A stretch of 64,000 nucleotides of DNA from Stentor roeselii (GCA_006503475.1 RSEH01000049.1:35004-99003), one strand, 5' to 3'; shown: positions 47,963 to 57,342, numbered from the stretch's first letter. Numbers and translations are program-made. The notes: generated by a model from the letters alone, not told the origin.

Positions 47963-50530
47963 TTAGTAATCATTACACGAGTCTTTATCCATTTCGTTCT
48001 CAATCATCGACAAAAACTCCTTTAAGACGTTGCCGCATCCTAAGGGTAGCGGATAAGGCAAACTGAGCACTTCACGAACAGCACATCTTAAAGTCTGTCT
48101 CTGAGTAGTTTTTCCTAAAAACTCTTCAGCAAGACACTTACTGCTGAAATGTTTATAAATAGTAGAAGCCACCGCTTTTCTCACATAAGGATGACTATCA
48201 TGAAGTCCCAAGACAAGAGTTCTAAAGCTCGCAGGTCCAATGAGTCCAAGTCCTTTAGCGGCCTGAGCTCGTACGACATGACTAGAGTCTTTAGTAAGAG
48301 CTTCAATTAAAGTAAGTTCTCCTTGAGGTCCAACAGCGACGATGCACTGAACACAGATGTCGCGAATCTCCTTGACCTGGTCTTTCAAGTACTTCAGGTA
48401 CAAAGGAAGCAGAGTTTTCGGCTTTAAATAAGTAAGTTTGCACTTTGCCCGCTCCGCTAAGCTCTTCATTGACAACAAGGCTTCTTTTCGCACTGCTGGG
48501 TTCTGGTCTGATGAAAGCTTGTAAAGAGTTTCAACTACGTAGTCGATGTTGTTCGTGCCGACGTTCGCCTGTCCTAAGGCTCTTACTACTGACGTTCGAA
48601 GCACCAGGTTGCTTAGTGGCTCTTTGTTTAACATGTCGATTATTGATTTTTCACCTGATGGACCCAGTCTTACTATGGTCTCTGCCACTGTTGATCTATT
48701 TATTGAACCGTCTTTTAATACCTTCATTAGGATTGGCAAGGCTGCAGGAGCTGCTGATGGACCTGCGGAAGCTAAAGAGATGCAAGCGTTGCTTCTTACT
48801 TTCCAATACTCGTCTTTTAATAAGGCTAGTAGCTCTGATGTCGCCTTTGCAGCTTCTGTCCCTAGTCGACCAATAGCCCAGGCAGACATAGTCCTAATAG
48901 AAGGCATTTTATCCTTCAAGCTACGAACAAGACAAGGTAAAGTTTCAGCTGCTTCAGGAAGTCCAATAAATCCAAGCGAATAAGCCGCAGTTTCCCTAAC
49001 TCCTGCATGATCATCCTTCAAAGCCCTAGCAAGTGTCCTAATAACCATAAAAGAAATTTCTTGTTCTTCTTCAATAACCGTATCACTAATAACCGGCATG
49101 GGAGGCAACAAAGGAAAAACATCCCCAGTCGAATTCTGATTTTCCCTTCGAGTCCATCTTTGAAGACTTGCAATTAAATCTCTTGCACAAATCTCTAAAA
49201 CTGCCTCATCAGTTTCTTCATCTTGCACAACAGGCCTTGCATTTCCGATGTACTTCCAAACAGACCCTGGAACAAGTGAGTCTTCAAATTTTACACTTTC
49301 GCAAACGACTCTTATTTCAATTTGCTTCGGTCGAACAGGCACCCGCCAGCAAAGAGCCCCCGCGCAGGCCATTCGGACTTTGCCGGAATGACTGGATTTC
49401 AATAGTTTTATCAAAGTTTGCTCACCGATTTGACCGCATGCGCGAATCGCGCATGCCACTAGTGGACGGTCTACTGAACCGTCTTCTAAAAGGGTTAGAA
49501 GGACTGGAAGGGCGCCTCCTTCCCATACGACTGAGAACATTCGGTTTAGAGCTGATACTGCTTGTGATTTTAGAAGGGATGAACCTGTTAAAGCGTCTTG
49601 GGCTAGAGCTGGAACGATTATTACTCGTTGGACTAGGTTTGTTACTGCTAAACGCTCTAGGATCCAGGTTTGGAGATATGGGAATTCTTTGCTTGCTAGT
49701 TTTACTAGAGTTTCAACTCCAACAAAACCTAAACGAAATATGCAAGCAAATGCAGCTTGATGTAGTGAGTAATGTGAGCTAGTTTCATCGTGTATCATGA
49801 TACTCACAAACACTGGTATCTTTTCTATACTTAAAGGATTAGTCCCTATGGTTCCGACTATGTCCAAAGAATACTCCAAAAATTCATCATCGAGGTCTTC
49901 CCATCTATCAATAAACCCAAGCAATTCATCTAAAACGACTTCAACAATCGAATTACTAAGTCTTCCAGACACAAGTCGATGCAATTCATTTAAAGCCGTG
50001 AACTTAACATCTTTACAATTACTTTTCAAATGTTCCAAGCACTTTCCAACCTTTTCTTCATTCGGCAGTTTTTCAAATCCAAAAAACTCTGCATCCTTAA
50101 CATTTTCAAGACTAGTCCTAAGTTGTTCGGCCTTTTGCACAAAAGGCTGAGCTTCATTATGATAGTTGCTGAATTTAAGAGCAGTGACATTATCAACATT
50201 TCCTTTAGTCGGCGATCGTTGTTTCGGGTTTTCAGCTTCTTGAACTGATTTTTCATAGATTTTTTTCCTTTTCTTCTTCGAAGGAGAGCCAATAGACCAG
50301 TCTTGTTCGAGGACATTAGAAAGAATTTGCTTACTTGTTGACTGCGCCCTGATTGGAACACTTCGAAGCTCGGGCTGTCGAAATTTCTGCGGTTGGACTG
50401 GAGTTACTATCAACTTGCCTGTGTTGTTCCGGTTTGAACTTGGAGTGTATTCAAGGTCCGAGACTTCTGGAGAGTAGTCTTCCATTGGGTCGACATATTC
50501 TTCGTCGGGGGAAATGTACTGAAGACTCAT
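47963..50530 (-). CDS. HEAT-repeat protein, 855 aa
   Basis: Residues 1-110 are acidic then basic and disordered. From about 125 to 840 there are serial HEAT/PBS-lyase-type repeats with typical Asp-Val-Arg-x-x-Ala-x-x-Ala-Leu-Gly units (VRETAAYSLGFIGLPEA, IRTMSAWAIGRLGTEA, VRSNACISLASAGP, VRAQAAKGLGLIGP). An interruption at about 405-490 carries charged linker sequence. Such proteins are common in ciliates and flagellates and serve as binding scaffolds; no orthologue is named. TTAATAATTCAAATG marks the start. Confidence 0.85.
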   Translation of the reverse strand: MSLQYISPDEEYVDPMEDYSPEVSDLEYTPSSNRNNTGKLIVTPVQPQKFRQPELRSVPIRAQSTSKQILSNVLEQDWSIGSPSKKKRKKIYEKSVQEAENPKQRSPTKGNVDNVTALKFSNYHNEAQPFVQKAEQLRTSLENVKDAEFFGFEKLPNEEKVGKCLEHLKSNCKDVKFTALNELHRLVSGRLSNSIVEVVLDELLGFIDRWEDLDDEFLEYSLDIVGTIGTNPLSIEKIPVFVSIMIHDETSSHYSLHQAAFACIFRLGFVGVETLVKLASKEFPYLQTWILERLAVTNLVQRVIIVPALAQDALTGSSLLKSQAVSALNRMFSVVWEGGALPVLLTLLEDGSVDRPLVACAIRACGQIGEQTLIKLLKSSHSGKVRMACAGALCWRVPVRPKQIEIRVVCESVKFEDSLVPGSVWKYIGNARPVVQDEETDEAVLEICARDLIASLQRWTRRENQNSTGDVFPLLPPMPVISDTVIEEEQEISFMVIRTLARALKDDHAGVRETAAYSLGFIGLPEAAETLPCLVRSLKDKMPSIRTMSAWAIGRLGTEAAKATSELLALLKDEYWKVRSNACISLASAGPSAAPAALPILMKVLKDGSINRSTVAETIVRLGPSGEKSIIDMLNKEPLSNLVLRTSVVRALGQANVGTNNIDYVVETLYKLSSDQNPAVRKEALLSMKSLAERAKCKLTYLKPKTLLPLYLKYLKDQVKEIRDICVQCIVAVGPQGELTLIEALTKDSSHVVRAQAAKGLGLIGPASFRTLVLGLHDSHPYVRKAVASTIYKHFSSKCLAEEFLGKTTQRQTLRCAVREVLSLPYPLPLGCGNVLKEFLSMIENEMDKDSCNDY

Positions 50531-50623
50531 TTGAATTATTAACTTATTTTATTTATAGCGCCTTTTGCTGGGATTTAGTTTGGAGTGGATTTTGGAATGG
50601 TTTTAAAGGTTTGCATCGGTTGA

Positions 50624-50685
50624 AGGGGTTGAGGTTAAGGGTGGGCTTGGGTAGGGGTAGGGTTAGGGTTGGGGTTTTGATTGGG
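50624..50685 (+). other. G-run tract in a divergent intergenic region
   Basis: The + strand has G runs at 50643-50645, 50649-50651, 50654-50657, 50660-50662, 50666-50668 and 50671-50674, with neighbours at about 50625 and 50683. Loops of 2-3 nt would allow a G-quadruplex. It lies between the divergent HEAT (50530) and LITAF-like (50747) starts. Confidence 0.65.
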
Positions 50686-50746
50686 ATTGTTTAACTATGG
50701 AGGTGCATAACCTGCTTAAAAAGCAGTTTCTTGGAAATTCAAATAT

Positions 50747-51688
50747 ATGGAAATTCTAAAGGAAAACGTTTTTGGCTCTCCTAAAGCCTCTGAACTTGCT
50801 TCTCCGGGAGACTCTGGAAGGTCGAAAAGACTTTCAGAAACTAGATACACCCCAACCCGAAATGAAGAGCCAGCTTTTTACTTAAGCATCTGCCAGGACT
50901 CGCTAGAGCTTCCAAGGCCAGAATCAAAGCTAGTAGAATTCAAGCAAACCCGCCACGGTGAAGAAAAACACATAATAATGCCTTTATTTTTCCACAACAA
51001 GCGTCCAACTCTCCACCAAAGACAATCAAGTTTAAAGCCAGTCTTCCAAAAAGACTGTGACATCGGTCAACTATTACTCGACCTTCGTGAGAAGCCAAAG
51101 CCAAAAAGCAGTTTAAAAAGTAATCCAAAGGTAAAAAAGCAAAAAACTGTATCATTCTGCAGTCAAATCGAGCAGCTTTCTCCAGATTCAGTTGCAAATT
51201 CAGTTGTTTTTCTCGGTGAAAAAGAAGTCCTAGAGGACAGTCTCGAGATAACCGGTCAAAAGTCTTATGTTTCAACAAACGTTCCAATGATTTCCAATGA
51301 AAACTACGAGACAAAGTGTGAAAAAGTGCCTGATACTAACACGAGCACTCAGCAGAACCTCGAGAATTTGGAAGAGTTTCAGTCTGAGAGCAGTCAACAT
51401 TTAATTGAATTCAACCAGCAACATAAGTTTCAATTTGAATCAGATGTTAGAAGTAGCTTGCATAATCGAGAGGTAGAGTTTAATGAGTACTCGAATATCG
51501 CATTTTGTGAAGTTTGTAATAAGGAAATCGTCACTGCTGTCAGCTTTGAAAAGGCTAGGGGACAGAGCTGTGGAGAGATGACTGAATGGATATTGTGCTG
51601 GGTTTTTCCTGATTGCATGTATAAGAAAAGGAAGTTGTTGCATAAGTGCCCTCATTGTGGATTTGAGATTGCGAGGATTGATTGGTGA
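50747..51688 (+). CDS. LITAF-like zinc-ribbon protein, 313 aa
   Basis: Residues 1-245 are Ser/Gln/Glu/Lys-rich and disordered. The last 60 residues form a LITAF-type domain: CEVC (first Cys pair), a hydrophobic Trp/Cys-rich segment (EWILCWVFPDCMYKK) and HKCPHCG (second pair) near the C-terminus. In LITAF/SIMPLE the zinc-binding halves flank an in-plane membrane anchor, and the protein sits on late endosomes and lysosomes. Usual LITAF proteins carry a short Pro-rich N-terminus; here it is long. AAATATATGG marks the start. The stop is TGA. Confidence 0.8.
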   Translation: MEILKENVFGSPKASELASPGDSGRSKRLSETRYTPTRNEEPAFYLSICQDSLELPRPESKLVEFKQTRHGEEKHIIMPLFFHNKRPTLHQRQSSLKPVFQKDCDIGQLLLDLREKPKPKSSLKSNPKVKKQKTVSFCSQIEQLSPDSVANSVVFLGEKEVLEDSLEITGQKSYVSTNVPMISNENYETKCEKVPDTNTSTQQNLENLEEFQSESSQHLIEFNQQHKFQFESDVRSSLHNREVEFNEYSNIAFCEVCNKEIVTAVSFEKARGQSCGEMTEWILCWVFPDCMYKKRKLLHKCPHCGFEIARIDW

Positions 51689-52045
51689 TTTAATGTTTAT
51701 CATTTTTATTTGTAGGGATTTTTTGGGTTTTTATTAGAGGGGTTGAGTGGTTAGATTATGGAGGGTTTTGGTTTCAATATTAGTGAAATTATTGATAATA
51801 ATTTATTATTTAATCAGATATGGACTTAGAAATACTTTAATAGTAAAAATTCTTAACTTAAATATCTCCAAGATTTCTTCTTACTAACTCTTTCAACAAT
51901 TTAAGTACTTCAATATCAATAGTATTTCTATAAACCTTCTGAAATTCCATGATAAACTTATGATATTTAAAAAATCCCAAGCACCTAAATTCAAACACCC
52001 ACCCATCAATCTCAATCTAAACAAACATCCATCAAGTCATATTAA
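51689..52045. other. Intergenic region, 357 bp
   Basis: Between two + strand genes. The left third is G/T-rich on the + strand, the right two thirds A/T then C/A-rich. The start motif CATATTAAATG lies at the right end. No ORF or RNA gene recognised. Confidence 0.4.
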
Positions 52046-53227
52046 ATGACTTCCCTACTCAACAAAATCCGAGGCTCAGACTACATGCAAAACGAAAACG
52101 ACTACGTGATGGGTCGCCTTCAATGGTTAAACCACCTAAGCCTAGTCTTCAACCTAACCGCAAACTGCCCACTGTTATCTCCATCCTCATCCTCAGTAAC
52201 AACCGAGGCCTTTTTAAACAAATTGATCGAGAACTTCTCACATCTCTCCCTGGAGCCAAAATCATCTTACAACGAAAAGTCTTCAATAAAAAGTCTAAGT
52301 TTCAAAGACCTCTTCACACTTTTCGAAGACGACTTCGGACAAATCTTGACATGGGACCGAATAATGGAAAAAGTCGTCTTTTTCGAAGTCCAGTCAAAAA
52401 AACATCGACGCGGAGGAAGTTCAAGTCCCGGAAGCATCGACTTAAACGAGCTGGTCTTCATCAGCCGGTTAAGCAGTTCAGTTGACTTAGAAGCCGAGCC
52501 GAGATCAGCAAGACTAGGAGACCTTCGAATTCCTCAGACACCTCCATCAGTAGACAGCGGGTCTTTTATCGCGATTTCTGGAGACTATACCCCGAAGGTT
52601 CAAGAAAGTATGGACTTTTCAGTTAAAACTTCTTTGCGAGTTCCAGAAATCAGTTCAGATCTGATATCAATGATGAAAAAACAGAGCCAGGTGGTTCAAA
52701 AACTGAATTTATCTTGTAAAAAACTGGCTGTTGTCAGTCAGAACTTGCCTAACACCCTGATACAACTGGACATTTCTCATAACCATCTGGAAAAAATGCC
52801 TTGTTTGCAGCATTTGGAAAGACTTGAACTTTTGAACCTCTCTTGGAACTTTCTGACACATCTCACAGGTGAAGGGCCTAGAGCTCTTAAAGAACTGTAC
52901 TTGGCGCATAACAGGTTAGAAAATGTTGAAGCTTTAGACTTTTACAACAATCTGATTATTTTAGACGTTTCTTTCAATAAAATCCAGAACTTTTCTGCTC
53001 TTTCCTCTTGCTCGACTCTTGAAGATCTGCAGGTTCTTGATGTAGAAGGCAACCCTTTAACAACAGTAACAGGATGGAAAGAAAGACTTTCAAATCAATT
53101 TCCAACAATTGCTTGTTTCGACAACAAAAGTCTTTCAAAATTCAGCAAGTTTCCAAGAAGGTCAGGAACAAAGATGAAAGTTCAAACGAGTTCAAACAAG
53201 AACTTGAGAAGTAAGAGTAAAAAATAA
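52046..53227 (+). CDS. Leucine-rich-repeat protein, 393 aa
   Basis: Residues 1-215 have no recognised domain: Ser-rich with helical parts. About 222-370 contain about six LRRs of the SDS22 kind (VVQKLNLSCKKL, LIQLDISHNHLEKM, RLELLNLSWNFLTHL, LKELYLAHNRLENV, LIILDVSFNKIQNF, LQVLDVEGNPL). The last repeat leads to an LRR-cap-like WKERLSNQFP. SDS22-type LRR proteins in ciliates are often ciliary or phosphatase-linked. Its TAA directly touches the stop codon of the opposite-strand DPY-30 gene, with no base between. Confidence 0.85.
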   Translation: MTSLLNKIRGSDYMQNENDYVMGRLQWLNHLSLVFNLTANCPLLSPSSSSVTTEAFLNKLIENFSHLSLEPKSSYNEKSSIKSLSFKDLFTLFEDDFGQILTWDRIMEKVVFFEVQSKKHRRGGSSSPGSIDLNELVFISRLSSSVDLEAEPRSARLGDLRIPQTPPSVDSGSFIAISGDYTPKVQESMDFSVKTSLRVPEISSDLISMMKKQSQVVQKLNLSCKKLAVVSQNLPNTLIQLDISHNHLEKMPCLQHLERLELLNLSWNFLTHLTGEGPRALKELYLAHNRLENVEALDFYNNLIILDVSFNKIQNFSALSSCSTLEDLQVLDVEGNPLTTVTGWKERLSNQFPTIACFDNKSLSKFSKFPRRSGTKMKVQTSSNKNLRSKSKK

Positions 53228-53497
53228 TTAACTGTTAACTTCTGGATTATGTTTCAATAAATAATAAGCGAAGAACTCGACTGGGTTCTCAGGACGACAT
53301 TGGTCAAGTTCGTACAAGGCCTTCATAACGATTTCACTCACGTTTTCATTCAAATAGTTTCTTGTCGGCTTCGCCCGCGGGTTGATTTTATTGTTGATCT
53401 TCAAAGCTGCCTCTTCGATGCGATTCCCTTCTTCAGGGTCGTCGTATCCACTCTCAGGGTCGATCATGCGCGTTGTCTGTCGGCGAACGAACTCCAT
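53228..53497 (-). CDS. DPY-30-motif protein, 89 aa
   Basis: Residues about 44-87 form a DPY-30 motif: PTRNYLNENVSEIVMKALYEL, then RPENPVEFFAYYLLKHNPEV. This helical hairpin dimerises and docks amphipathic helices, both in the COMPASS histone H3K4 methyltransferase (DPY30) and in cilia (radial-spoke and AKAP-type partners). The size (human DPY30 is 99 aa) suits either role; which one cannot be settled from sequence. The stop abuts the LRR gene's stop, and the start is 8 bp from a divergent gene. Confidence 0.82.
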   Translation of the reverse strand: MEFVRRQTTRMIDPESGYDDPEEGNRIEEAALKINNKINPRAKPTRNYLNENVSEIVMKALYELDQCRPENPVEFFAYYLLKHNPEVNS

Positions 53498-53505
53498 TTA
53501 TAAGA
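53498..53505. promoter_or_regulatory. 8-bp spacer between divergent start codons
   Basis: The whole spacer is TTATAAGA, so the start codons read CAT-TTATAAGA-ATG. TTATAA is a perfect palindrome and could act in both directions. Confidence 0.6.
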
Positions 53506-53805
53506 ATGGAAAGAAAAGAAGACCTGCAGGAAAAAACGAAGAAAGTCAATAAAGATATGCAAAATCATCTTAGAAAAATCGTTGAAAGCCTGGAAATTGG
53601 AAATGGTTGTGAAGAATCTGAATGTTTTTCAATTAATTCTAGTACTAAGTCTTTTGTTCAGGCTTGTGAAGAGATGCTTGAGTTGATTAATATGATTAAA
53701 ATTAAAGTCATTGTTTCGACCGCGACTGCTCCTGAAGAAGATTTTGTGAAAGAAGCGAGGAAAAAGCTTTGTGACTTGAAAAAAGCGAATGTGAAGAAGA
53801 GTTAG
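53506..53805 (+). CDS. Small helical protein, possibly Mediator subunit 22
   Basis: 99 aa from ATG 53506, chosen over an upstream ATG that would overlap the DPY-30 gene. Two helices are predicted: about 3-30 (KEDLQEKTKKVNKDMQNHLRKIVE) and about 50-95 (FVQACEEMLELINMIKIKVIV). The spacing of the first coil, short gap and a helix starting at Phe/Val-Gln-Ala resembles MED22/Surf5, which reads KRLKDDIKSIMDNF and RAANIVRAGESLMKLV. The match is weak; an unrelated coiled-coil protein is equally possible. Confidence 0.5.
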   Translation: MERKEDLQEKTKKVNKDMQNHLRKIVESLEIGNGCEESECFSINSSTKSFVQACEEMLELINMIKIKVIVSTATAPEEDFVKEARKKLCDLKKANVKKS

Positions 53806-53834
53806 TTTAATAAGGATTCATTATTATTATCGTT

Positions 53835-55481
53835 ATGGGACAAATTCAACAAGTTCCTAGTAAAATCAAGCTACGGCCTCATAATCGTTGTGCGACTATT
53901 GCTGCTGATCATCCGAAGACCTGTGCTAAAACTGTTGTCATTAAGTTTAAAGGGGTCACCAAAGACCTTATCATTGAAGACTATTCTTTGACTTGTGGCT
54001 GGCTGCTTTCAGAAGTAATAAGATTCTTTCCTGATGTGTCAAACATCATTGGTCTTAGATGTGCTGAAAGAATTGATGTTATTGACATGTGGCTTCAGGA
54101 CTTTGAAAGACCTGTCGGTATAATAAAAGATTTTACTATTTTGACTCCTATTCTCTCTCAGAGCATATCTGAAAACTTAGATCTTCACTGGTTTCAGCCG
54201 ATCTCTCTCATCGGAAAAGGAGGATTTTCAGAAGTCTTTCTGGTCAGAAAAAGGGACACAGGACAGCTATATGCAATGAAAGTTATGAAAAAAAACCATA
54301 TAATTCAAGAGAATAAAGTAAAAAATATACTGGATGAATGCAACTTACTGAAAAAAATAAAGCATCCTTTTATTATTACGCTTAGATGGGCTTTTCAAAG
54401 TGTAAGAGGTGAGTAGGCTAGTGAACTTTTCTTGATTACTGATTTTTGTCCTGGGGGTGAATTATTTTTTCATTTGCATAATTTAGGAAGGTTTACTGAG
54501 GACCAGGCTAGGTTTTATTTTTGTGAAGTGCTTCTGGCTTTAGAACATTTGCATAATGAAAAGATCATTTTTCGAGACTTGAAACCTGAAAATACCTTGA
54601 TTGACCTTGACGGACACATCAAGTTAGTAGACTTCGGTCTAGCAACCCTCGACACAGGTTATCGTCAGCACACCTTTTGTGGTTCTCACGAGTATCTCAG
54701 TCCAGAGATGTTAAAACGAGTAGGTTACAACAAATGCATAGATTTTTACAGTCTAGGTTCTTTTCTATACGAGATGATAACAGGTCTTCCACCATTTTGG
54801 GATGAAGACAGAGAAAAACTATACGACAAGATCCTTAACAGCGAGGTAATAATCCACAAATACATGAGTGCAAGTCTTGCTTCTTTATTGAGAGGACTTC
54901 TAAGAAAAGACCCGACTTTGAGACTCGGGTCGATTTTAGGAGTCAGAGAAATTAAACAGCATCCGTGGCTTGAAGGCGTCAATTGGGAAAGTTTCAGACT
55001 AAAGAAAATTCAACCTCCGTTTAGACCTAACTCTTCCAGGTCTAACTTTGAATGTGATGGAAGCCTAAACGAGGAAAAACTCAAGGTTTTTACAAATTTT
55101 CAACCTTTTGACTCAAAAAAAGAACAGAATTTTTCAGAGTTTTTTTATGTCAACCCTGAAAAATCTAGGAATCATGAACTGGTTTATTTGGCGGATAATT
55201 GTGAAGAAATGACTTCTAGTAAAAGTTTTGTTGAAGTCAAAATGCAGAGTCCTGCACATACTTCTAAGTATAGGAGCAGACTTCATGAATCTGCTAGCAA
55301 GTCTCCTGTTTTGGAAAGGGGTAAAAAGATTGGACCTGAAATCACATCTGGAAAAGTTGCTCCAAAGTTTGTTAAGAATAAGGATTCGAAAATTATTGTT
55401 AAAAAGAATAGGCCTGGTCTAAACAAATCCTTTGTAAACATGCGATTTTCTCTATCCAATTCAAAAGTGGACATAAACTAA
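53835..55481 (+). CDS. AGC-group protein kinase with 15-nt intron, 543 aa
   Basis: Exon 1 (53835-54401) and exon 2 (54417-55481) join in frame. Residues about 30-110 may be a ubiquitin-like or Ras-binding fold (KTVVIKFKGVTKDLIIEDYS), inferred only. The kinase domain runs about 119-380: GKGGFSEV, Lys149, FRDLKPEN (Asp243), DFG (Asp261), T-loop Thr275 in HTFCGSHEYLSPEM. WAFQS-ASELFLITDFCPGGEL spans the splice and matches AGC kinases without gap. A hydrophobic-motif-like FSEFFYVNPE lies at about 430. It resembles S6K/SGK/Akt but has no PH or other named domain. The ATG follows an ATTATTATTATCGTT tract. The 3' end is 15 bp from the NEK gene. Confidence 0.9.
54402..54416 (+). other. 15-nt intron in the AGC kinase gene
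   Basis: Sequence GTAAGAGGTGAGTAG. Its own TAG would stop the frame; removing it restores an ungapped AGC kinase core. Position 10 is G with A at 11, so it departs slightly from the other introns here. Confidence 0.92.
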
Positions 55482-55496
55482 ACTAATAGATTATTA

Positions 55497-56834
55497 TTAA
55501 AGCCACATAGGATTGACCGCGATATTAAGAATACCAGGTTCCTTCAAATATCCATAGTTAACAGGAGGTATCTTAACAGGTGGCCGTTGAACATCAATAA
55601 TCATAGCTCCGACCTTATTCAAATGTTTGACCTTGCTATCAGGGAACTGTCTATTAATAATTTCCTCAATTTTCCTTGCATACTTCTCAGGAGAGATCAA
55701 AGGCGGTTTCTGATACCTTCCAATAACATCAGGCAATTCCCCATCAAGTCTCAACATATTCCTCCCTCGATTCCTTTCAATAGCTTCTAAACTGACTTGT
55801 CTTCCCAAAGGCATCTTCGGAGACTCCCTTGAATGTAAACTTTCATATCGATGAAACTCTCTGCGACTTCCAATTTCTCGATTCGAACTGCATTCTTTTA
55901 ACTTAATCTTCGCACTGAACCCGCGATTTTCGTATTGAGGAGAAGGAAGTTTGCTTCTTAGATTTTGAAGAGAAGGCTCAAATTTTATGGTTTTTAAAAG
56001 ATCTGGCAAAGTTTGCTGTGATGATGGGTTCAAGTTTTTGAACTTCTGAACTGGCGAAAATTCTAAAATTTTGTCGCAAGTCGGACGGTTCACTGGGTTT
56101 AACTGGAGAAGGCGCTTTAGGACTGATGATAGGTTTTCTGAGTAGATGTGGGGAAGGGATGGGTAGTCTCCTTTTGTGATTTTTTTGAATAAGGACTGCA
56201 TGTCACTTGCTGTGAATGGCGGGTCTAGTGCGGCCATTTCGTAGATCACGCATCCAAGTGACCAGATGTCTGAAGAAAAAGTATACGGTTTATCTTTCCA
56301 AACTTCAGGACTAGCATAATAAGGTGTTCCAGTCTGTGTTCGAGCCATTCCTCCTCTTTGAACTTTCGAGACATTCAGGTCTCCTAATTTGAAAGTTCCA
56401 TCATTAGAAATAAATATATTTGCGCACTTGAGGTCCCTATGAATGATATTTGCGCTATGAAGATACTTCAACCCGTTAGTGATCTGGACCAAGGCGCACA
56501 TAATTTCAAACTCAGGAAAATGTGACAAGTTTTTTTTGTGCTCATTGATTTTTTTGAACAAGTCTCCTGCTTCTGCCAGTTCCATCACGATGCACAAAGT
56601 GTTCGAAGCCTCGTCTATGAATGAGTCTTTGTAGGCGATTATGTTGGGGTGGCTTAGAGAGGCGAGAATTCTGATCTCGTTCAAAGCGTTTTCTTTTTCT
56701 TTTATGCTCAGGGAACCTAGTTTCACTTTTTTTAAAGCGTAACATTGCCCGTCGGATTTACGGTTTACTTTGAAAACGCTTGAAAATGCGCCTTCGCCTA
56801 GTCGTCTGATTATTTCAAAATTTTCTAAGGACAT
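55497..56834 (-). CDS. NEK-family protein kinase, 445 aa
   Basis: Kinase domain about 6-262: GEGAFSSV, Lys35, HRDLKCAN (Asp134), then DLN at 152-154 where most kinases have DFG, TGTPYYASPEVW and DIWSLGCVIYEMAALDPPF. The HRDLK-x-x-N, TGTPYY and AALDPPF motifs are NEK hallmarks. From memory, some protist NEKs share the DLN variant, so it may be active. The tail (265-445) is basic with a conserved-looking PPVNYGYLKEPGILN end and no coiled coil. NEKs regulate cilia length and cell cycle. AATAATAAACCTATG marks the start. Confidence 0.9.
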   Translation of the reverse strand: MSLENFEIIRRLGEGAFSSVFKVNRKSDGQCYALKKVKLGSLSIKEKENALNEIRILASLSHPNIIAYKDSFIDEASNTLCIVMELAEAGDLFKKINEHKKNLSHFPEFEIMCALVQITNGLKYLHSANIIHRDLKCANIFISNDGTFKLGDLNVSKVQRGGMARTQTGTPYYASPEVWKDKPYTFSSDIWSLGCVIYEMAALDPPFTASDMQSLFKKITKGDYPSLPHIYSENLSSVLKRLLQLNPVNRPTCDKILEFSPVQKFKNLNPSSQQTLPDLLKTIKFEPSLQNLRSKLPSPQYENRGFSAKIKLKECSSNREIGSRREFHRYESLHSRESPKMPLGRQVSLEAIERNRGRNMLRLDGELPDVIGRYQKPPLISPEKYARKIEEIINRQFPDSKVKHLNKVGAMIIDVQRPPVKIPPVNYGYLKEPGILNIAVNPMWL

Positions 56835-56940
56835 AGGTTTATTATTGGAGTTTTATGAGGATGACTGAAGGATAATGGATTTTTCAGGATGATTGGAGAT
56901 TTCTTGGTTTATTTACAATTATTATCAAATATAAAACCAC

Positions 56941-57342
56941 ATGGACTACTTCAGTATTATAAAACGCTTAGGTCTATTCCAAAGCCCACCCGTGAAGTCA
57001 CACTCCGCCTGTCGCCTTCCTCCAGTTTCCGCAAAGTCCCTAAAAATTCCCCCAACAACTCACCTAGCAGTATCAAAGCCATCAGTCTACTCTCCATCCA
57101 CTCCATTACCCCCAAGTAAAGAGCCTCACTTAAAACTCTCAAAAATGCAAGTCCCAAGACCAAAGCCTTTAAAATTCAAATACCTATCAAGCGAGAACAG
57201 TCCAAGATACTCAGCAGTTCAAAGTTCAAGAAAAAAGCAGAATTTTCCAAGTTCATTAAAAAATTCAACTCCAAACAAGCTCCAAGACGAATTTTCAGGT
57301 ATCTCCGCATGGAGTGACTATTCAATAAACAACCATGTATAA
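56941..57342 (+). CDS. Small Ser/Pro/Lys-rich hypothetical protein, 133 aa
   Basis: The frame follows an AAATATAAAACCAC motif before its ATG. The protein is basic with many Pro and Ser residues, Lys-Pro pairs and no ordered domain; only the first 12 residues (MDYFSIIKRLGLF) could form an amphipathic helix. No family recognised. The stop lies 5 bp from the convergent FKBP-like gene. An overlapping frame (56889-57119) is a shadow. Confidence 0.6.
   Translation: MDYFSIIKRLGLFQSPPVKSHSACRLPPVSAKSLKIPPTTHLAVSKPSVYSPSTPLPPSKEPHLKLSKMQVPRPKPLKFKYLSSENSPRYSAVQSSRKKQNFPSSLKNSTPNKLQDEFSGISAWSDYSINNHV

Noticed and set aside
50641-50680. Possible internal telomere
   Set aside because: The G runs are irregular, with spacers of varying length. 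No repeating 6- or 8-nt unit is present, and coding genes continue on both sides.
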